From: CAVPLM01 sp964497095
GTDB lineage: Bacteria; Actinomycetota; Thermoleophilia; RBG-16-64-13
Direction: 5' to 3'
Assembly (NCBI GenBank): GCA_964497095.1
Contig: CAZCCL010000143.1
Span: 1 to 6,292 of the forward strand
Length of the DNA: 6,292 bases
Shown: piece by piece, positions 5,483 through 6,292 of the stretch
How positions within the stretch are numbered: position 1 is the first letter of the stretch
Layout of the letters: every line of letters begins with the position of its first letter
Translations under genes and position numbers: made by a program
The notes under the pieces: generated by a model
Databases searched by the model: none
The model's input: the letters and a program-made list of their open reading frames with translations, nothing else
Told to the model about the DNA's origin: nothing

Positions 5483-6292
5483 CTACTCGGAGGCCACCGG
5501 TTTGTCGACAGGCTGCCCGGAGGGCTCAGGTCGTCTGCCCCCGACCTTCTCGAAGACCAACTCGAGGTTCCGCTCGTCCACGCGGATGGTGTCGCCGTCG
5601 CGGAAGTCGCTCTTGAGAAGCCCCAGCGCGATCTTGTCCTGGATTTCCTTCTGGATGAGCCGTTTGAGCGGCCGGGCCCCGTACGCAGGGTCGTAGCCCT
5701 GCTGGGCAAGGTAGTCCTTGGCCGCATCGGTGAGCTCCAGGCCGATATCTCGCTCGGCCAGGCGTGCCCGGAGCAGTTCCAGCTGGATCTCGACGATCCC
5801 CTTGATGTCCTCCAGCGAGAGCCGGTGGAAGATGATCACCTCGTCCACCCGGTTGAGGAATTCGGGCTTGAAAGTGGTCTGCATGAGCTCGGTCACCCGC
5901 ATGTCCATCTCCATCTCGCTGATATCGGGATCGAGGATGAACTGGCTGCCGATGTTGGAGGTCATGATGACCACCGTGTTCTTGAAGTCCACGGTGCGGC
6001 CGTGGCCGTCGGTGAGCCGGCCGTCGTCCAGGATCTGCAGCAGCAGATTGAACACGTCGGGATGGGCCTTCTCGATCTCGTCGAGGAGGAGCACGGAATA
6101 GGGGCGGCGCCGCACGGCCTCGGTGAGGTAGCCGCCTTCCTCGTAGCCCACGTAGCCGGGCGGCGCCCCGATCAGCCGGGCCACCGAGTGCCGCTCCTGG
6201 AACTCGCTCATGTCTACGCGCACCATGGCCTTCTCGTCGTCGAACAGGAACTCGGCCAGGGCCCGGCCCAGCTCGGTCTTGCCCACGCCGGT
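5483..6292 (-). CDS. clpB: ATP-dependent disaggregase ClpB, C-terminal part
   Basis: The last 269 residues of ClpB, the cytosolic AAA+ chaperone that threads proteins out of aggregates with DnaK. The window opens inside the second nucleotide-binding domain, at the TGVGKT Walker A loop. Numbering from that threonine: the pore-loop GYVGYEEGG has Y47, Walker B LLLDE ends at D71-E72, sensor 1 is N113 in TSN, the arginine finger is R148 in FLNR, and sensor 2 is R207 in GARPLKR. The pore and C-terminal pattern (VDFKNTVVIMTSN; REIQD-like KEIQD) are those of ClpB. No ClpP-docking IGF/LGF loop is seen, which argues against ClpC or ClpA. A proline-rich polar tail of about 18 residues follows the conserved core. 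The N-terminal domain, NBD1 and coiled-coil lie beyond the right edge, so the promoter and any heat-shock control (HspR or CIRCE sites) cannot be seen. Confidence 0.92.
   Translation of the reverse strand, partial: TGVGKTELGRALAEFLFDDEKAMVRVDMSEFQERHSVARLIGAPPGYVGYEEGGYLTEAVRRRPYSVLLLDEIEKAHPDVFNLLLQILDDGRLTDGHGRTVDFKNTVVIMTSNIGSQFILDPDISEMEMDMRVTELMQTTFKPEFLNRVDEVIIFHRLSLEDIKGIVEIQLELLRARLAERDIGLELTDAAKDYLAQQGYDPAYGARPLKRLIQKEIQDKIALGLLKSDFRDGDTIRVDERNLELVFEKVGGRRPEPSGQPVDKPVASE

Noticed and set aside
1..6292. CRISPR array, tRNA, insertion sequence or phage genes
   Set aside because: No regularly spaced repeats, cloverleaf pattern, transposase motif or terminal repeat pair was seen; all large frames are explained by chromosomal-type genes.

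Overview
The window is GC-rich, coding-dense bacterial DNA, probably from an actinomycete-type organism (phylum Actinomycetota). The evidence is a short-form inositol-3-phosphate synthase beside a PimA-like glycosyltransferase, use of a TTG start, and a leaderless-looking gene. The lineage within the phylum cannot be fixed from this sequence. A run of 10 Ns (347-356) marks an assembly gap, so this is draft or metagenome sequence.

Layout. (a) 2-238 (+) is the C-terminal end of inositol-3-phosphate synthase (ino1). (b) 239-435 is a G-rich, palindromic stretch with the gap inside it; no gene can be supported here, but one could be hidden in the gap. (c) 436-2442 (+) is a 668-residue fusion of a GT4 glycosyltransferase and a PHP metal-dependent phosphoesterase. 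(d) 2563-3213 (+) is a uracil-DNA glycosylase-superfamily protein that keeps four putative Fe-S cysteines but has lost both usual catalytic motifs. (e) 3309-3824 (+) is a DUF1269-type protein with a glycine-zipper membrane segment. (f) 3825-3888 is a short convergent intergenic region with two competing hairpins. (g) 3889-5349 (-) is an RlmD/RumA-type 23S rRNA uracil-C5 methyltransferase with a perfect TATAAT box ten bases before its ATG. (h) 5483-6292 (-) is the C-terminal part of the ClpB disaggregase; the gene runs off the right edge.

How the genes fit together. If the scaffold join is right, ino1 and the glycosyltransferase-PHP fusion form an inositol-based pathway: Ino1 makes inositol-3-phosphate, and the fusion pairs a sugar transferase with a predicted phosphoesterase. 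This suggests a glycosylated inositol product (a phosphatidylinositol-mannoside-like lipid or a mycothiol-like thiol precursor), which is inference. The UDG-like and DUF1269 genes each appear to have their own leader. rlmD and clpB lie on the opposite strand and are housekeeping genes for ribosome modification and protein disaggregation.

The points most worth a second look are the GT-PHP fusion beside ino1, the catalytically altered UDG-like protein, and the G-quadruplex-like, palindromic DNA at the assembly gap. I saw no mobile element, CRISPR array, tRNA or rRNA.
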